Shown: positions 49,591 to 57,588 of the stretch, piece after piece
Numbering within the stretch: the stretch's first letter is position 1
How the letters are laid out: each line of letters starts with the position of its first letter
NCBI GenBank assembly: GCA_030054835.1
Contig: JASGVS010000028.1
Span: 1-64,000 of the forward strand
Direction of reading: 5' to 3'
Source of the DNA: UBA3910 sp002391465
GTDB taxonomy: Bacteria > Bacillota > Limnochordia > Darwinibacteriales > Darwinibacteriaceae
Length of the DNA stretch: 64,000 nucleotides
Notes under the pieces: model-generated
Told to the model about the DNA's origin: nothing
Databases searched by the model: none
The model's input: the letters and a program-made list of their open reading frames with translations, nothing else
Made by a program: the position numbers and the translations under genes

Positions 49591-50589
49591 ATGATGCAAC
49601 AACTGCACAAGGGCCACCTGGGGAGAGATTCCTCCCCCGGGGCCCAGGGCGAACACAAACAGGATAAGAGAATGTTGGCGGCTACCATCCAGGATCGGGC
49701 CTTCAAACACATTTCCCTTTTGGCAGCCTTAGCCGTTTTAGCCTTGGTGGTAGTTATTGTCTACCAGTTGACCACAAATGCCTGGGAGGCAATCAGCCGT
49801 TATCGCTTGGGTTTTGTGCTCAGCAGTGTTTGGGATCCGGTCTTCCATGACTACGGTGCCCTGCCCTTCGTTTTCGGTACCGTGGTATCATCGCTCTTGG
49901 CTCTGCTAATCGCAGTTCCGCTGAGCTTGGGGGTGGCCATTTTCCTGTCTGAGATTGCCACCGCCAAACTGCGGCGTCCCATCATCTTTTTGGTGGAGGT
50001 TCTGGCCTCCATTCCCAGCGTTATCTACGGCCTATGGGGCATTTTCGTCTTGGTGCCGCTGGTCCGGCAGAGCCAGCCGTTTTTCCAGAGATGGTTCGGT
50101 TTTCTGCCCATCTTCCAAGGCCCGCCCTTTGGTTACAGCCTGCTGGCAGCCGCTATTATTCTCGCCATCATGATTATTCCTACTATCACCAGTTTGAGCA
50201 GGGATGCCTTGGCGGCTGTGCCCAATCACCAGAGGGAAGCAAGCTACGCCCTGGGAGCCAGCCATTGGGAGACGATCAAAAACGTAGTGCTGCCCTACAA
50301 CAAGTCGGGGATTATTGCAGCGGTGATGCTCGGATTGGGCAGGGCGTTAGGGGAAACGATGGCGGTGACCATGGTAATCGGTAACATGCCCCAGATCAGT
50401 GCATCCCTTTTTATGCCGGCCCAAACCATGGCCAGCTTGATCGCAAATGAATTTGGTGAGGCAGTGTCGCCCCTTCACGTAAGTGCACTGATGGAAATTG
50501 GCTTGCTGTTGTTCCTTGTCACACTGTTGATTAACGTCTTAGCCAAGTTCTTAACCACTCGGACAAAGCATAAGGGGGTGCAGAAATAA
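49591..50589 (+). CDS. pstC: Phosphate ABC permease PstC
   Basis: A 332-residue permease with about six membrane segments starting near residue 44. The EAA-like cytoplasmic loop (A-S-Y-A-L-G-A-S-H-W-E-T-I) and G-R-A-L-G-E-T-M-A-V-T-M-V-I-G-N are typical PstC. It forms the channel with PstA. A rather long hydrophilic N-terminus (~40 residues) precedes TM1. The stop codon shares its last A with the pstA start. Confidence 0.94.
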   Translation: MMQQLHKGHLGRDSSPGAQGEHKQDKRMLAATIQDRAFKHISLLAALAVLALVVVIVYQLTTNAWEAISRYRLGFVLSSVWDPVFHDYGALPFVFGTVVSSLLALLIAVPLSLGVAIFLSEIATAKLRRPIIFLVEVLASIPSVIYGLWGIFVLVPLVRQSQPFFQRWFGFLPIFQGPPFGYSLLAAAIILAIMIIPTITSLSRDALAAVPNHQREASYALGASHWETIKNVVLPYNKSGIIAAVMLGLGRALGETMAVTMVIGNMPQISASLFMPAQTMASLIANEFGEAVSPLHVSALMEIGLLLFLVTLLINVLAKFLTTRTKHKGVQK

Positions 50590-51431
50590 TGAACAAGCGT
50601 CGCAAGTTAACGGATAAACTGATGACAATTCTGCCTATTCTGAGCGTACTCATTACCATTCTGCCCCTGATCAGCATTTCCGTTTATCTGGTGTACAAAG
50701 GGGTGCAGTACCTGAACGTTCAGTTTCTCACGGAGTTGCCCAAACCGGTAGGTCAGCCGGGGGGCGGTATGGCCAACTCTATCGTGGGCAGCGGTATTGT
50801 GGTTGGCTTAGCCGGTCTGATTGGGGTCCCAATTGCAGTCTTGGCCGGCATCTACCTGGCCGAATATGGCCGCAAAACGAAGCTGGCGGCGGTTGTACGG
50901 TTTTTTGCCGATGTGCTGCAAGGTGTTCCGTCGATTGTAATCGGTATCGTGGCTTACGCCGTTGTGGTCATTCCCATGGGCAGTTTTTCCGCTGTTGCTG
51001 GAGCGGCAGCCTTGGCCATGATGCTCATTCCTTTTCTCACCAGAACGACCGAGGAAGCCCTGTTAACAGTGCCCCAGGACGTGAAGGAGGCGGGTTTGGC
51101 CTTAGGCCAACCCCAGTGGCGGGTGGTTTTGGGTATCGTGCTGCGCAGCGCCAGAGGGCCGATTATGACAGGCGTAATGCTGGGCATCGCCCGTATTGCC
51201 GGGGAAACAGCACCCCTCCTGTTTACCGCCCTCAACAACCGTTTCTGGCACAATGGGTTGAACGGGCCCATCTCCACCTTGACGGTGCAGATCTACAACT
51301 ACGCCATTTCCCCCTTTACAGACTGGAACGGTCAAGCTTGGTCCGGTGCACTGGTTTTGGTTCTGCTTGTGACTGGTCTCAATATTCTAGTACGTACACT
51401 GGCTCGCTCCCGCTACAGCGAGCGTTCGTAA
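50589..51431 (+). CDS. pstA: Phosphate ABC permease PstA
   Basis: A 280-residue partner permease, six membrane segments, with A-G-L-A-L-G-Q-P-Q-W-R-V-V coupling loop and G-I-A-R-I-A-G-E-T-A-P-L-L-F-T-A, diagnostic of PstA. Its ATG overlaps the pstC stop by one base (TAATG), indicating translational coupling. Followed 18 bp later by pstB. Confidence 0.94.
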   Translation: MNKRRKLTDKLMTILPILSVLITILPLISISVYLVYKGVQYLNVQFLTELPKPVGQPGGGMANSIVGSGIVVGLAGLIGVPIAVLAGIYLAEYGRKTKLAAVVRFFADVLQGVPSIVIGIVAYAVVVIPMGSFSAVAGAAALAMMLIPFLTRTTEEALLTVPQDVKEAGLALGQPQWRVVLGIVLRSARGPIMTGVMLGIARIAGETAPLLFTALNNRFWHNGLNGPISTLTVQIYNYAISPFTDWNGQAWSGALVLVLLVTGLNILVRTLARSRYSERS

Positions 51432-51449
51432 GAAATGGAGAGGAATTCT

Positions 51450-52199
51450 ATGGGTATTGCCACTAAGGATCTTTGGGTCTATTACGATGATTTTGCCGCA
51501 CTAAAATCCATTTCCATGTCCATTGACAGTAAGGCCATTACCGCCTTGATCGGCCCATCGGGATGCGGGAAATCTACCTTCCTCCGTACTCTGAACCGCA
51601 TGAATGATTCCATTGATGGTGTAACAGTACAAGGGGATGTGCTGATTAACGGCAGCAACATTTATGGAGAGGAAATCAACACTATTGCCCTGCGCAAAAC
51701 GGTGGGTATGGTTTTCCAGAGGCCCAACCCCTTTCCAATGTCCATAATCGACAACATCACCTGGGCGTTGAAGTTCCATGGAGTGAAGCGGCGGCGGGAT
51801 AGGGAAGAAATTGCAGCGGAGAGTTTGAAACGTGTCGGCCTGTGGGACGAGGTTTCCCACCGCCTGAAGGATCCAGCCTTTGCCCTGTCAGGTGGCCAGC
51901 AGCAGCGCCTCTGCATTGCCCGGGCCATTGCCCTCCAGCCTGAAATTATCCTGATGGATGAGCCCACGTCTGCCCTGGATCCGGTGGCAGCCAGGGTAGT
52001 GGAGGAACTGCTCATCTCCCTAAAGGAAGACTACACCGTGATTTTGGTTTCCCATAACATGGAGCAGGCGGCCAGGGTGTCCGACTACACCGCCTTTTTT
52101 CTCATGGGCGAGCTCATCGAGCACAGCCCAACCGACCAGCTGTTTGCCAATCCCAAGGACAATAGAACGGAAGATTATATCACCGGCCGCTTTGGCTAA
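51450..52199 (+). CDS. pstB: Phosphate ABC transporter ATPase PstB, copy 2
   Basis: A 249-residue PstB, similar to the copy at 44519 with the same G-P-S-G-C-G-K-S-T, R-P-N-P-F-P-M-S, L-S-G-G-Q-Q-Q-R-L and D-E-P-T-S-A-L-D-P motifs and the same C-terminal T-G-R-F-G. As the last gene of pstSCAB it should be the main transport ATPase. The frame extends to 51435; ATG 51450 with GAGAGG ahead is preferred. Confidence 0.94.
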   Translation: MGIATKDLWVYYDDFAALKSISMSIDSKAITALIGPSGCGKSTFLRTLNRMNDSIDGVTVQGDVLINGSNIYGEEINTIALRKTVGMVFQRPNPFPMSIIDNITWALKFHGVKRRRDREEIAAESLKRVGLWDEVSHRLKDPAFALSGGQQQRLCIARAIALQPEIILMDEPTSALDPVAARVVEELLISLKEDYTVILVSHNMEQAARVSDYTAFFLMGELIEHSPTDQLFANPKDNRTEDYITGRFG

Positions 52200-52216
52200 A
52201 GAACATTAGTTGAGGG

Positions 52217-52242
52217 ACCAGAGGCATCCGCCTCTGGTTTTT
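52217..52242 (+). terminator. Intrinsic terminator of pstSCAB
   Basis: ACCAGAGGC (52217-52225) with GCCTCTGGT (52230-52238), loop ATCC, then TTTT. Perfect nine-pair stem. Confidence 0.92.
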
Positions 52243-52346
52243 CCTATTATCCCTTAGATTTAGGCAAAAATTGTCAGTATGGGAGGTGTTGGTCCACCCC
52301 GGGCAGAATCTATAGCAGAAATAACTTGGAAAGGCGGGGAAGAGTC

Positions 52347-52940
52347 TTGGAGATTAAGATTCGCCCAGAGCAGGTTTCTGAACAGCGGGAAGTGGAAGAG
52401 CTTACCCGGGAAGCCTTTTGGAATGTGTATATGCCCGGCTGCGATGAGCATTACCTGCTCCACATTCTGCGCACCAGTGAGTGTTTTTTGCCTGAGTTGA
52501 ACATGGTTGCGGAAGTTGAAGGGAAGATTGTGGGTCACATTGCTTACACCAAAGCGAAAATCGTACTAAACGACGGTGGAGAAAGGGTTGTAATCGGCTT
52601 TGGGCCTCTCTCTGTCTTGCCTGAATATCAAAGACAGGGTGTGGGCAGTGCCTTAATCAGGCATACACTGGAGCTTGCCAAGGATGCGGGATATGCTGCC
52701 GTCCTCATATACGGCAACCCCGCTTACTACCACCGCTTCGGTTTTGTACCGGCCCAAAACTTCGGCATCGCTTCAGCCGAAGGCAGTTACGTGGACGCGC
52801 TTCAGGCCCTCGAACTGAGAGAAGGGGCACTGGCAGGCTGCTCCGGTCGACTGATTATTGCGGAAGAGTTTGAGCTAGATCCCAAGGCTGCTGAGCTTTT
52901 TGATCAGTCTTTTCCACCCAAGGAGCGAAGAACTGATTGA
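52347..52940 (+). CDS. GNAT-family N-acetyltransferase
   Basis: About 197 residues. The acetyl-CoA motif is Q-R-Q-G-V-G-S-A-L-I-R-H near residue 103, after F-G-P-L-S-V-L-P-E-Y, and the Y-G-N-P-A-Y-Y-H-R-F-G-F segment is typical of the YhbS-like branch. The frame opens at 52326, but TTG 52347 with AGGCGGGG at seven bases is the better start because upstream codons coincide with the ribosome site. Substrate unknown; it stands alone between a terminator and the VOC gene. Confidence 0.8.
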   Translation: MEIKIRPEQVSEQREVEELTREAFWNVYMPGCDEHYLLHILRTSECFLPELNMVAEVEGKIVGHIAYTKAKIVLNDGGERVVIGFGPLSVLPEYQRQGVGSALIRHTLELAKDAGYAAVLIYGNPAYYHRFGFVPAQNFGIASAEGSYVDALQALELREGALAGCSGRLIIAEEFELDPKAAELFDQSFPPKERRTD

Positions 52941-53052
52941 ACGCGCTTAGTGAAAAGGCTGCTTGGGCAGATAGATGGGGTAAACTGGGAAGAGACCCAG
53001 ACGCTGAGTTTTCGCTCAGCAAGAAAGATACCTAGTTGAGGGAGGGGCAGCA

Positions 53053-53457
53053 GTGAATAAACAAGGTGAAATTATCGGATTAGCACATATCGGAATTCAT
53101 ACGGACAACCTGCAGGAGTCAATAGAGTTTTACACGGATGTTTTAGGCTTTACCCTTGATCACACAGCCGACTTACACGGTGGGGGAGTTAGACTGGCAT
53201 TCCTCAATTTGGGCAGCTGCATTGTTGAACTGATCAACATCGCAGACAAGAACGTTGCGGCAAGTCGTCAAGCGGGAGTGATTGACCACCTTGCCCTAGG
53301 GGTGAAAGACATTTCCTCCTTGGTACAGCGGCTCGAGGACAGAGGTGTTACCTACGAAACAAAAGAACCCTCGAACATACCAATCAAAAAAGGTGCCAAG
53401 AACATCTTCTTCATGGGTCCTAGCGGCGAAAGGTTGGAGTTCTTTGAGTATTTATAG
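53053..53457 (+). CDS. VOC/glyoxalase-family protein
   Basis: A 134-residue vicinal-oxygen-chelate protein with two beta-alpha-beta-beta-beta modules. Metal-binding positions appear as H in L-A-H-I-G-I-H (near 12), E in I-V-E-L-I (~60), H in D-H-L-A-L-G-V (~78) and E in E-R-L-E-F-F-E (~128), the glyoxalase/methylmalonyl-CoA epimerase pattern. The activity cannot be fixed: lactoylglutathione lyase-like, epimerase or resistance type. GTG start behind GAGGGAGGGG. Confidence 0.8.
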   Translation: MNKQGEIIGLAHIGIHTDNLQESIEFYTDVLGFTLDHTADLHGGGVRLAFLNLGSCIVELINIADKNVAASRQAGVIDHLALGVKDISSLVQRLEDRGVTYETKEPSNIPIKKGAKNIFFMGPSGERLEFFEYL

Positions 53458-53569
53458 GTAAGCATTGGAAAAATCCCACCAGAATCCATAAATAACGGAA
53501 GGTATTTCTCACCAAAGGGCGAACAAAAAGATAAGAATAATCATTAGCAGAAAGAAACGGGGGATTGAC

Positions 53570-54010
53570 GTGGCAAGACGAGTAAGACTAGTTGCTGTTG
53601 CATTGGCCCTTTTGATGTTGACTGGTTGCTTGACCGCATCTGTAGCGATCAGCATTGAACCGAATCCCATTAAGTTCAAGTTCAACGAGACAGAGGCAGA
53701 TATTACCGTCAAATTCACAACGAAGGGTTTTCTCAACCTGAAGCTGGATGAGATGTTGGTACAGCTTTTTGAAAACGAGGACGATGAAGAGCCTTTATGG
53801 GAAGACACGTTTGAGATAGACTTCAGCTCTGCCGTTGTTGTACCTGGTGTTAAGCACACCGAAGAAGCTACGGTACAATTACCTGCCGAACTCGTTGAGC
53901 TCAATGAGGATCTTTACAATGAGAACCTAAAAGGGAAAGAGTATACACTGGTGATTACGGTTACCGGTGGGAAGACTGTCACCGATAAAGTGAAAGTGGT
54001 CTTCGAATAA
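53570..54010 (+). CDS. Small acidic lipoprotein, unknown
   Basis: A 146-residue protein with a lipoprotein signal (R-R-V-R, hydrophobic core, lipobox L-T-G-C near residue 20). The mature part is beta-rich and acidic (E-N-E-D-D-E-E), perhaps one immunoglobulin-like domain, with a Lys/Thr-rich end. I do not recognise a family. GTG start after GGGGGA. It should be anchored on the outer face of the membrane. A terminator follows. Confidence 0.7.
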   Translation: MARRVRLVAVALALLMLTGCLTASVAISIEPNPIKFKFNETEADITVKFTTKGFLNLKLDEMLVQLFENEDDEEPLWEDTFEIDFSSAVVVPGVKHTEEATVQLPAELVELNEDLYNENLKGKEYTLVITVTGGKTVTDKVKVVFE

Positions 54011-54031
54011 GCAAGGACAATGTTCAATCCG

Positions 54032-54060
54032 GAGCTAGGCGCTGCCTAGCTCTTTTTTTT
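54032..54060 (+). terminator. Intrinsic terminator
   Basis: GAGCTAGGC (54032-54040) with GCCTAGCTC (54044-54052) and T(8). Perfect nine-pair stem. Confidence 0.93.
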
Positions 54061-54077
54061 GTGGATACGAATAGTAG

Positions 54078-54122
54078 TTGTGACCAAATCTTTGTGAAAG
54101 AAATTGCAATACGTGGTATAAT
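54078..54122 (+). promoter_or_regulatory. Promoter of the sensory-hydrogenase module with TTGTGA repeats
   Basis: TATAAT at 54117-54122 without a consensus -35. Two direct TTGTGA copies at 54078-54083 and 54092-54097 lie just upstream, and resemble half-sites of the elements at 18137 and 57529. An activator-dependent promoter is possible. Confidence 0.5.
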
Positions 54123-54181
54123 GGAGCGGGATATTAACCCAGCCTGAAAAAGCAGATGTTGGATTTGAAGGGAGAATCCAG

Positions 54182-54541
54182 GTGAAACTGGCTGATATTA
54201 TACCATTGATCGAACTAGAACCGGTGGTGGTGATTGATGATCCGGATTATGAAATTGAGACGGTTTGCGGCTGCGACTTAATGAGCGATGTGTTGGCCTT
54301 TTCCCAAGAAAAGACCATGCTCCTAACGGGGTTAACAAATCCACATGTAATCCGCACAGCAGAAATGACCGATCTTAGATTCATTATCTTTGTCCGGGGC
54401 AAAAGGCCGCCCCAGGAAACGATCGATTTGGCCAAGGAAAAGGGGATCAATTTGTACCTGTCACCATTATCCATGTTTGAATGCTGCGGCCGTTTATACA
54501 AGGCGGGCTTGGATTCAGAGACGATGCGCAGCATCGACTAA
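54182..54541 (+). CDS. DRTGG-domain protein, first copy
   Basis: A 119-residue stand-alone DRTGG-like domain (V-C-G-C-D-L-M-S-D-V-L-A-F, T-G-L-T-N-P, I-I-F-V-R-G-K-R-P). Such proteins are found with [FeFe] hydrogenase clusters in anaerobic Bacillota, where they are thought to be ligand-binding or regulatory. Cysteines at C-G-C and E-C-C-G may be functional. GTG start, AGGGAGA ahead. Fifteen bases separate it from the ATPase gene. Confidence 0.8.
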   Translation: MKLADIIPLIELEPVVVIDDPDYEIETVCGCDLMSDVLAFSQEKTMLLTGLTNPHVIRTAEMTDLRFIIFVRGKRPPQETIDLAKEKGINLYLSPLSMFECCGRLYKAGLDSETMRSID

Positions 54542-54556
54542 AGGCGGAGGGATGCA

Positions 54557-54979
54557 ATGCGGGAGCAGGTTCTTTTACAAAGCAAAATCGCCCAAGGGGA
54601 TTTCTCCCGCGGCGGCGAGACGTCCAGCAACTTGAAAGAGGCCCTGCGCAAATTGGGCATCAAATCGACCATCAGCCGCCGGGTGACAATTGTGACCTAT
54701 GAAATGGAGATGAATATTATCATTCACTCCTTGGGGGGACAAATCACAGTCTATATATCTTCTGAACAAATCAGGGTGGTAGCTGAGGACCTGGGCCCAG
54801 GTATTGCCGATGTGGAGCGGGCCCTCCAGCCAGGTTATTCAACGGCAGATGACTATGTTCGGGCCCTGGGATTTGGTGCCGGGATGGGTCTAAACAACAT
54901 CAAACACTATTCCGATCATTTTACGATCGAGACCGAAGAGGGTAAGGGCACGACGTTTACCGCCATAATCAATTTCTAG
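54557..54979 (+). CDS. RsbW-like GHKL ATPase/serine kinase
   Basis: A 140-residue HATPase domain alone, like anti-sigma kinases of the RsbW/SpoIIAB type: N-box Y-E-M-E-M-N-I-I-I-H, G1 box E-D-L-G-P-G-I, and G2 box G-F-G-A-G-M-G-L-N-N-I. There is no phospho-acceptor His or membrane segment. It is between a DRTGG protein and a sensory hydrogenase and may transmit their signal by phosphorylation. No anti-anti-sigma partner is in the window. Confidence 0.8.
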   Translation: MREQVLLQSKIAQGDFSRGGETSSNLKEALRKLGIKSTISRRVTIVTYEMEMNIIIHSLGGQITVYISSEQIRVVAEDLGPGIADVERALQPGYSTADDYVRALGFGAGMGLNNIKHYSDHFTIETEEGKGTTFTAIINF

Positions 54980-55013
54980 TTTCCGCGACCGCCAAGGGAT
55001 GGGAGTGAAAGGC

Positions 55014-56318
55014 GTGAAAAAACACTCGGTATTGCTCAAGGAAGAGTTGTGCGAGGGATGTACCAACTGTGTCAAGAACTGCCCCACCAAGGCCATCAGG
55101 GTTCATAACGGCAAGGCAACCATCAGGGATGAGCTGTGTATTGATTGTGCAGAGTGTATTCGCATCTGCGCCTACCATGCCAAGCATTCCCTTACTGCCA
55201 GCCTAGATGATGTGTCGGGTTATAAATATCCGTTCGCGTTGATCCCGCCCAGTTTTTACGGGCAGTTTAGGGGAGTAAATCCCCGTAGGGTTAGAAATGC
55301 TCTGTATGCCTTAGGCTTTAAAGAGGTGTTTGACGTTTCCCTGGCAGCTGAGGCCTTGAGCAGAAAAACAGGGGAGTTTTTAGCAGCCAACCAGGGTATT
55401 TACATTTCTTCTTCCTGCCCTGTGGTGGTCAGGTTGGTCAAGATTATGTATCCAGAGCTGACGGAGTACCTGCTTCCCCTCAAAGCCCCCACAGATGCCA
55501 TGGCGGAAAAGGCCAGAAAGGAAGCGGTGGCCAGGGGTATTGAACTAGAAGAGGTAGGCACTTTCCTGATTACACCTTGTCCAGGTAAGAACACCACCAC
55601 TTTTGACCCCCTTGGCATCGAAAGTAGTCCCATTGATAAGACGCTAGACGTTGGCCAGGTTTATCAAGCTGTTAGATCCGTCCTGGCTGCCGAACAAAAA
55701 GACCTCCAGGAACAGAATTCACCCGTGCCCTATCTAGGACTGGGCTGGGGGCAGAGCGGCGGGGAAGTTAAACTCCTGGGCGAAAAGCTGCAGAGCCGCA
55801 GTCTATCAGTGTCAGGTATCCACCGCGTCAAGTCACTTTTGGACGAGCTCTCCCGGGACAACATCAGAGGTGTCAGGTATCTTGAACTTTCCGCCTGTGA
55901 ATACGGCTGTGTTGGGGGCATCTTTAACGTAGTCAATCCTTTTCAAGCACGCTACGATCTGCGCCGGTTGAGGGCGCAGGGTGTGGAACCGATAGAGCAG
56001 GATTACGACAGCTACAACTTCGCTCTGCCCGCAGGTTTTGAGCCGCTCCAGCTTGGCCAATTAGACAGCGACCTGGAGAAGGCGATGGAGAAACTAGGCC
56101 AGTTGGAAAGGGAAATTGCAGTGCTGCCCGGCTTAGACTGCGCCGCCTGCGGAGCTCCAGACTGTAGAACACTGGCGGAGGACATAGTGACTGGAGCAGC
56201 CAGCCGCAGCGACTGTGTCTTTCTGCTGAGAAAGCAAATGGGTGAGTTAACGGAAAGACTGTCAGCCCTGTTTCAGGAGCTGCCGCCGGTAATGAAAAAG
56301 AGGGAAAAAGGCCTGTAA
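55014..56318 (+). CDS. Sensory [FeFe]-hydrogenase-like protein (HydS type)
   Basis: About 434 residues. Two N-terminal [4Fe-4S] ferredoxin motifs (C-E-G-C-T-N-C-V-K-N-C, C-I-D-C-A-E-C-I-R-I-C) precede an H-cluster domain with S-S-S-C-P, T-P-C-P-G-K-N, and L-S-A-C-E-Y-G-C-V-G-G. All four H-cluster cysteines are kept, but the proton-relay Cys of T-S-C-C-P is a Ser. A C-terminal FeS domain C-x2-C-x4-C-x16-C follows, as in RnfB. The combination is typical of group C sensory hydrogenases. It probably senses H2 or redox state. ATG 54999 is adjacent to the site; GTG 55014 is preferred. Confidence 0.88.
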   Translation: MKKHSVLLKEELCEGCTNCVKNCPTKAIRVHNGKATIRDELCIDCAECIRICAYHAKHSLTASLDDVSGYKYPFALIPPSFYGQFRGVNPRRVRNALYALGFKEVFDVSLAAEALSRKTGEFLAANQGIYISSSCPVVVRLVKIMYPELTEYLLPLKAPTDAMAEKARKEAVARGIELEEVGTFLITPCPGKNTTTFDPLGIESSPIDKTLDVGQVYQAVRSVLAAEQKDLQEQNSPVPYLGLGWGQSGGEVKLLGEKLQSRSLSVSGIHRVKSLLDELSRDNIRGVRYLELSACEYGCVGGIFNVVNPFQARYDLRRLRAQGVEPIEQDYDSYNFALPAGFEPLQLGQLDSDLEKAMEKLGQLEREIAVLPGLDCAACGAPDCRTLAEDIVTGAASRSDCVFLLRKQMGELTERLSALFQELPPVMKKREKGL

Positions 56319-56337
56319 GGATGGGAGATTGGCAGAG

Positions 56338-56664
56338 ATGAACGTAACAAAACTTGTTGAAACCTTGGGATTAGATGTTGTTTCAGGTCCGTTTGAGCGG
56401 GAGATAGCCGGTGTTTATGTGGGGGATCTCCTCAGCAACGTGATGGCGAAAGCAGAAAGGGATAACCTCTGGATTACCATTCAAGGGCACCAAAATGTTG
56501 TGGCTGTGGCCAGCTTAACTGAAGTGGCGGCTGTCATTGTGGTGGAGGACTTCGAACTGGAAGAAGTGGCCATTGAACGAGCGCAGGAAAGGCAGGTAAA
56601 CATCCTCCGTACGCCTTTAACTGCTTATGAACTGGTCAAAAAGCTGATAAACTTGGGTATTTAG
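56338..56664 (+). CDS. DRTGG-domain protein, second copy
   Basis: A ~108-residue DRTGG-like domain: G-V-Y-V-G-D-L-L-S-N-V-M-A-K and L-W-I-T-I-Q-G-H-Q-N-V-V-A-V-A match the family better than the first copy. The frame opens at TTG 56329; ATG 56338 behind GGGAG is taken. It is between the sensory hydrogenase and a PHP-domain gene. Confidence 0.82.
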   Translation: MNVTKLVETLGLDVVSGPFEREIAGVYVGDLLSNVMAKAERDNLWITIQGHQNVVAVASLTEVAAVIVVEDFELEEVAIERAQERQVNILRTPLTAYELVKKLINLGI

Positions 56665-56684
56665 TCCCCGTTGGAGGCAGGTGA

Positions 56685-57422
56685 ATGAGCCTAAAAGAGA
56701 GCTGCAGAGTTGATCTGCATATCCACAGTTGTTTATCACCCTGTGCCCACCTTCTGAACACCCCCGGCAACATTATTAAACGGGCGGTTAAGCTCGGGTT
56801 GGATTGTATCGCGATAACGGATCACAATACGGCCGGTAATATCCCTATCGCGCTGGAACTTGCCAAAGGGACTGGGGTTAACCTCATTCCCGCCATGGAA
56901 GTTGAGACCCGGGAAGAAGTACATGTGTTGTGTTATTTCCCAACGTTAGAGGCTCTGCTCGCCTGGGACAGCATTGTTAAGGAGCATCTGCCTGACTTGG
57001 ATAATAACGAGGAGTTTTTTGGTCATCAGCTGCTTACTGATTACACGGATCAGTACATTGCCAAGGAAGGGCGGCTCTTGGCAGTGGCAACCGGGCTCTC
57101 CCTCTCCGACACAGTTTCAGCAGTAACGAAACTGGGCGGTATTGCAGTACCGGCCCACGTTGATCGCCCCACCAATAGTATCCTCAGCCAATTAGGATTT
57201 ATCCCCAGAGACGTCGAAATTCGCATTTTGGAACTATCATCTAATCGCGCGATAGATGACTATTTACGTACCCATCCCGAATTAGATTCCTATCTGTTTC
57301 TCCAAGGCTCCGACAGCCATTATTTGACTGATATTGGTAAATGCGGCGGGGGAGATGGCTTTAATTTAGGTGGTGAACTGGGCAGATTAATGTCTAGATT
57401 TTTGGAGAAAAATTTCTTCTAA
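56685..57422 (+). CDS. PHP-domain metal-dependent phosphoesterase
   Basis: A 245-residue PHP domain protein. Metal ligands: D-L-H-I-H-S (residues 10-15), D-H-N near 47, E in A-M-E-V-E-T, H near 158 in V-P-A-H-V-D-R, and S-D-S-H-Y near 211. PHP proteins hydrolyse phosphoesters such as 5'-nucleotide ends or AMP; the substrate here is unknown. It is a regular member of this hydrogenase-linked gene set. Last gene of the sensory module. Confidence 0.87.
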   Translation: MSLKESCRVDLHIHSCLSPCAHLLNTPGNIIKRAVKLGLDCIAITDHNTAGNIPIALELAKGTGVNLIPAMEVETREEVHVLCYFPTLEALLAWDSIVKEHLPDLDNNEEFFGHQLLTDYTDQYIAKEGRLLAVATGLSLSDTVSAVTKLGGIAVPAHVDRPTNSILSQLGFIPRDVEIRILELSSNRAIDDYLRTHPELDSYLFLQGSDSHYLTDIGKCGGGDGFNLGGELGRLMSRFLEKNFF

Positions 57423-57429
57423 ACAGCTA

Positions 57430-57458
57430 TTGAAATATCCCGCAAAAGCGTGTATCAT
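57430..57458 (+). promoter_or_regulatory. Promoter of the hnd hydrogenase operon
   Basis: TTGAAA (57430-57435), a 17-bp spacer and TATCAT (57453-57458). Start near 57465, giving a ~124-nt leader that contains two Rex-like sites and a weak hairpin (57494-57510). Confidence 0.65.
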
Positions 57459-57473
57459 GATAACAGTTAGAGA

Positions 57474-57491
57474 ATGTGATAATATTAACAA
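57474..57491 (+). promoter_or_regulatory. Rex-like site, copy 1
   Basis: ATGTGATAATATTAACAA compares well with the Rex operator of clostridia, TTGTTAA-N4-TTAACAA: the right half is exact, the left has three mismatches (two against TTGTGAA). Position just downstream of the predicted start suits repression. Confidence 0.45.
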
Positions 57492-57528
57492 ATCCCTGCG
57501 TGCCAGCGGGGTAATTTTATGTTTGGCG

Positions 57529-57546
57529 TTGTGAAAAAAATAACAA
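57529..57546 (+). promoter_or_regulatory. Rex-like site, copy 2
   Basis: TTGTGAAAAAAATAACAA: the left half is an exact TTGTGAA, and the right half differs from TTAACAA by one base. It is 42 bp before hndA. A Crp-type reading (TGTGA-N6-TAACA) is also possible. Confidence 0.55.
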
Positions 57547-57588
57547 TATAGTTAAGTAAAAAACAAGGAAAAGAAAGGATGGCGTAAT

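Noticed and set aside
55014..56318. Catalytic H2-producing hydrogenase
   Set aside because: The proton-relay Cys of the T-S-C-C-P motif is Ser, and the gene sits with regulatory genes, so a sensory role is more likely.
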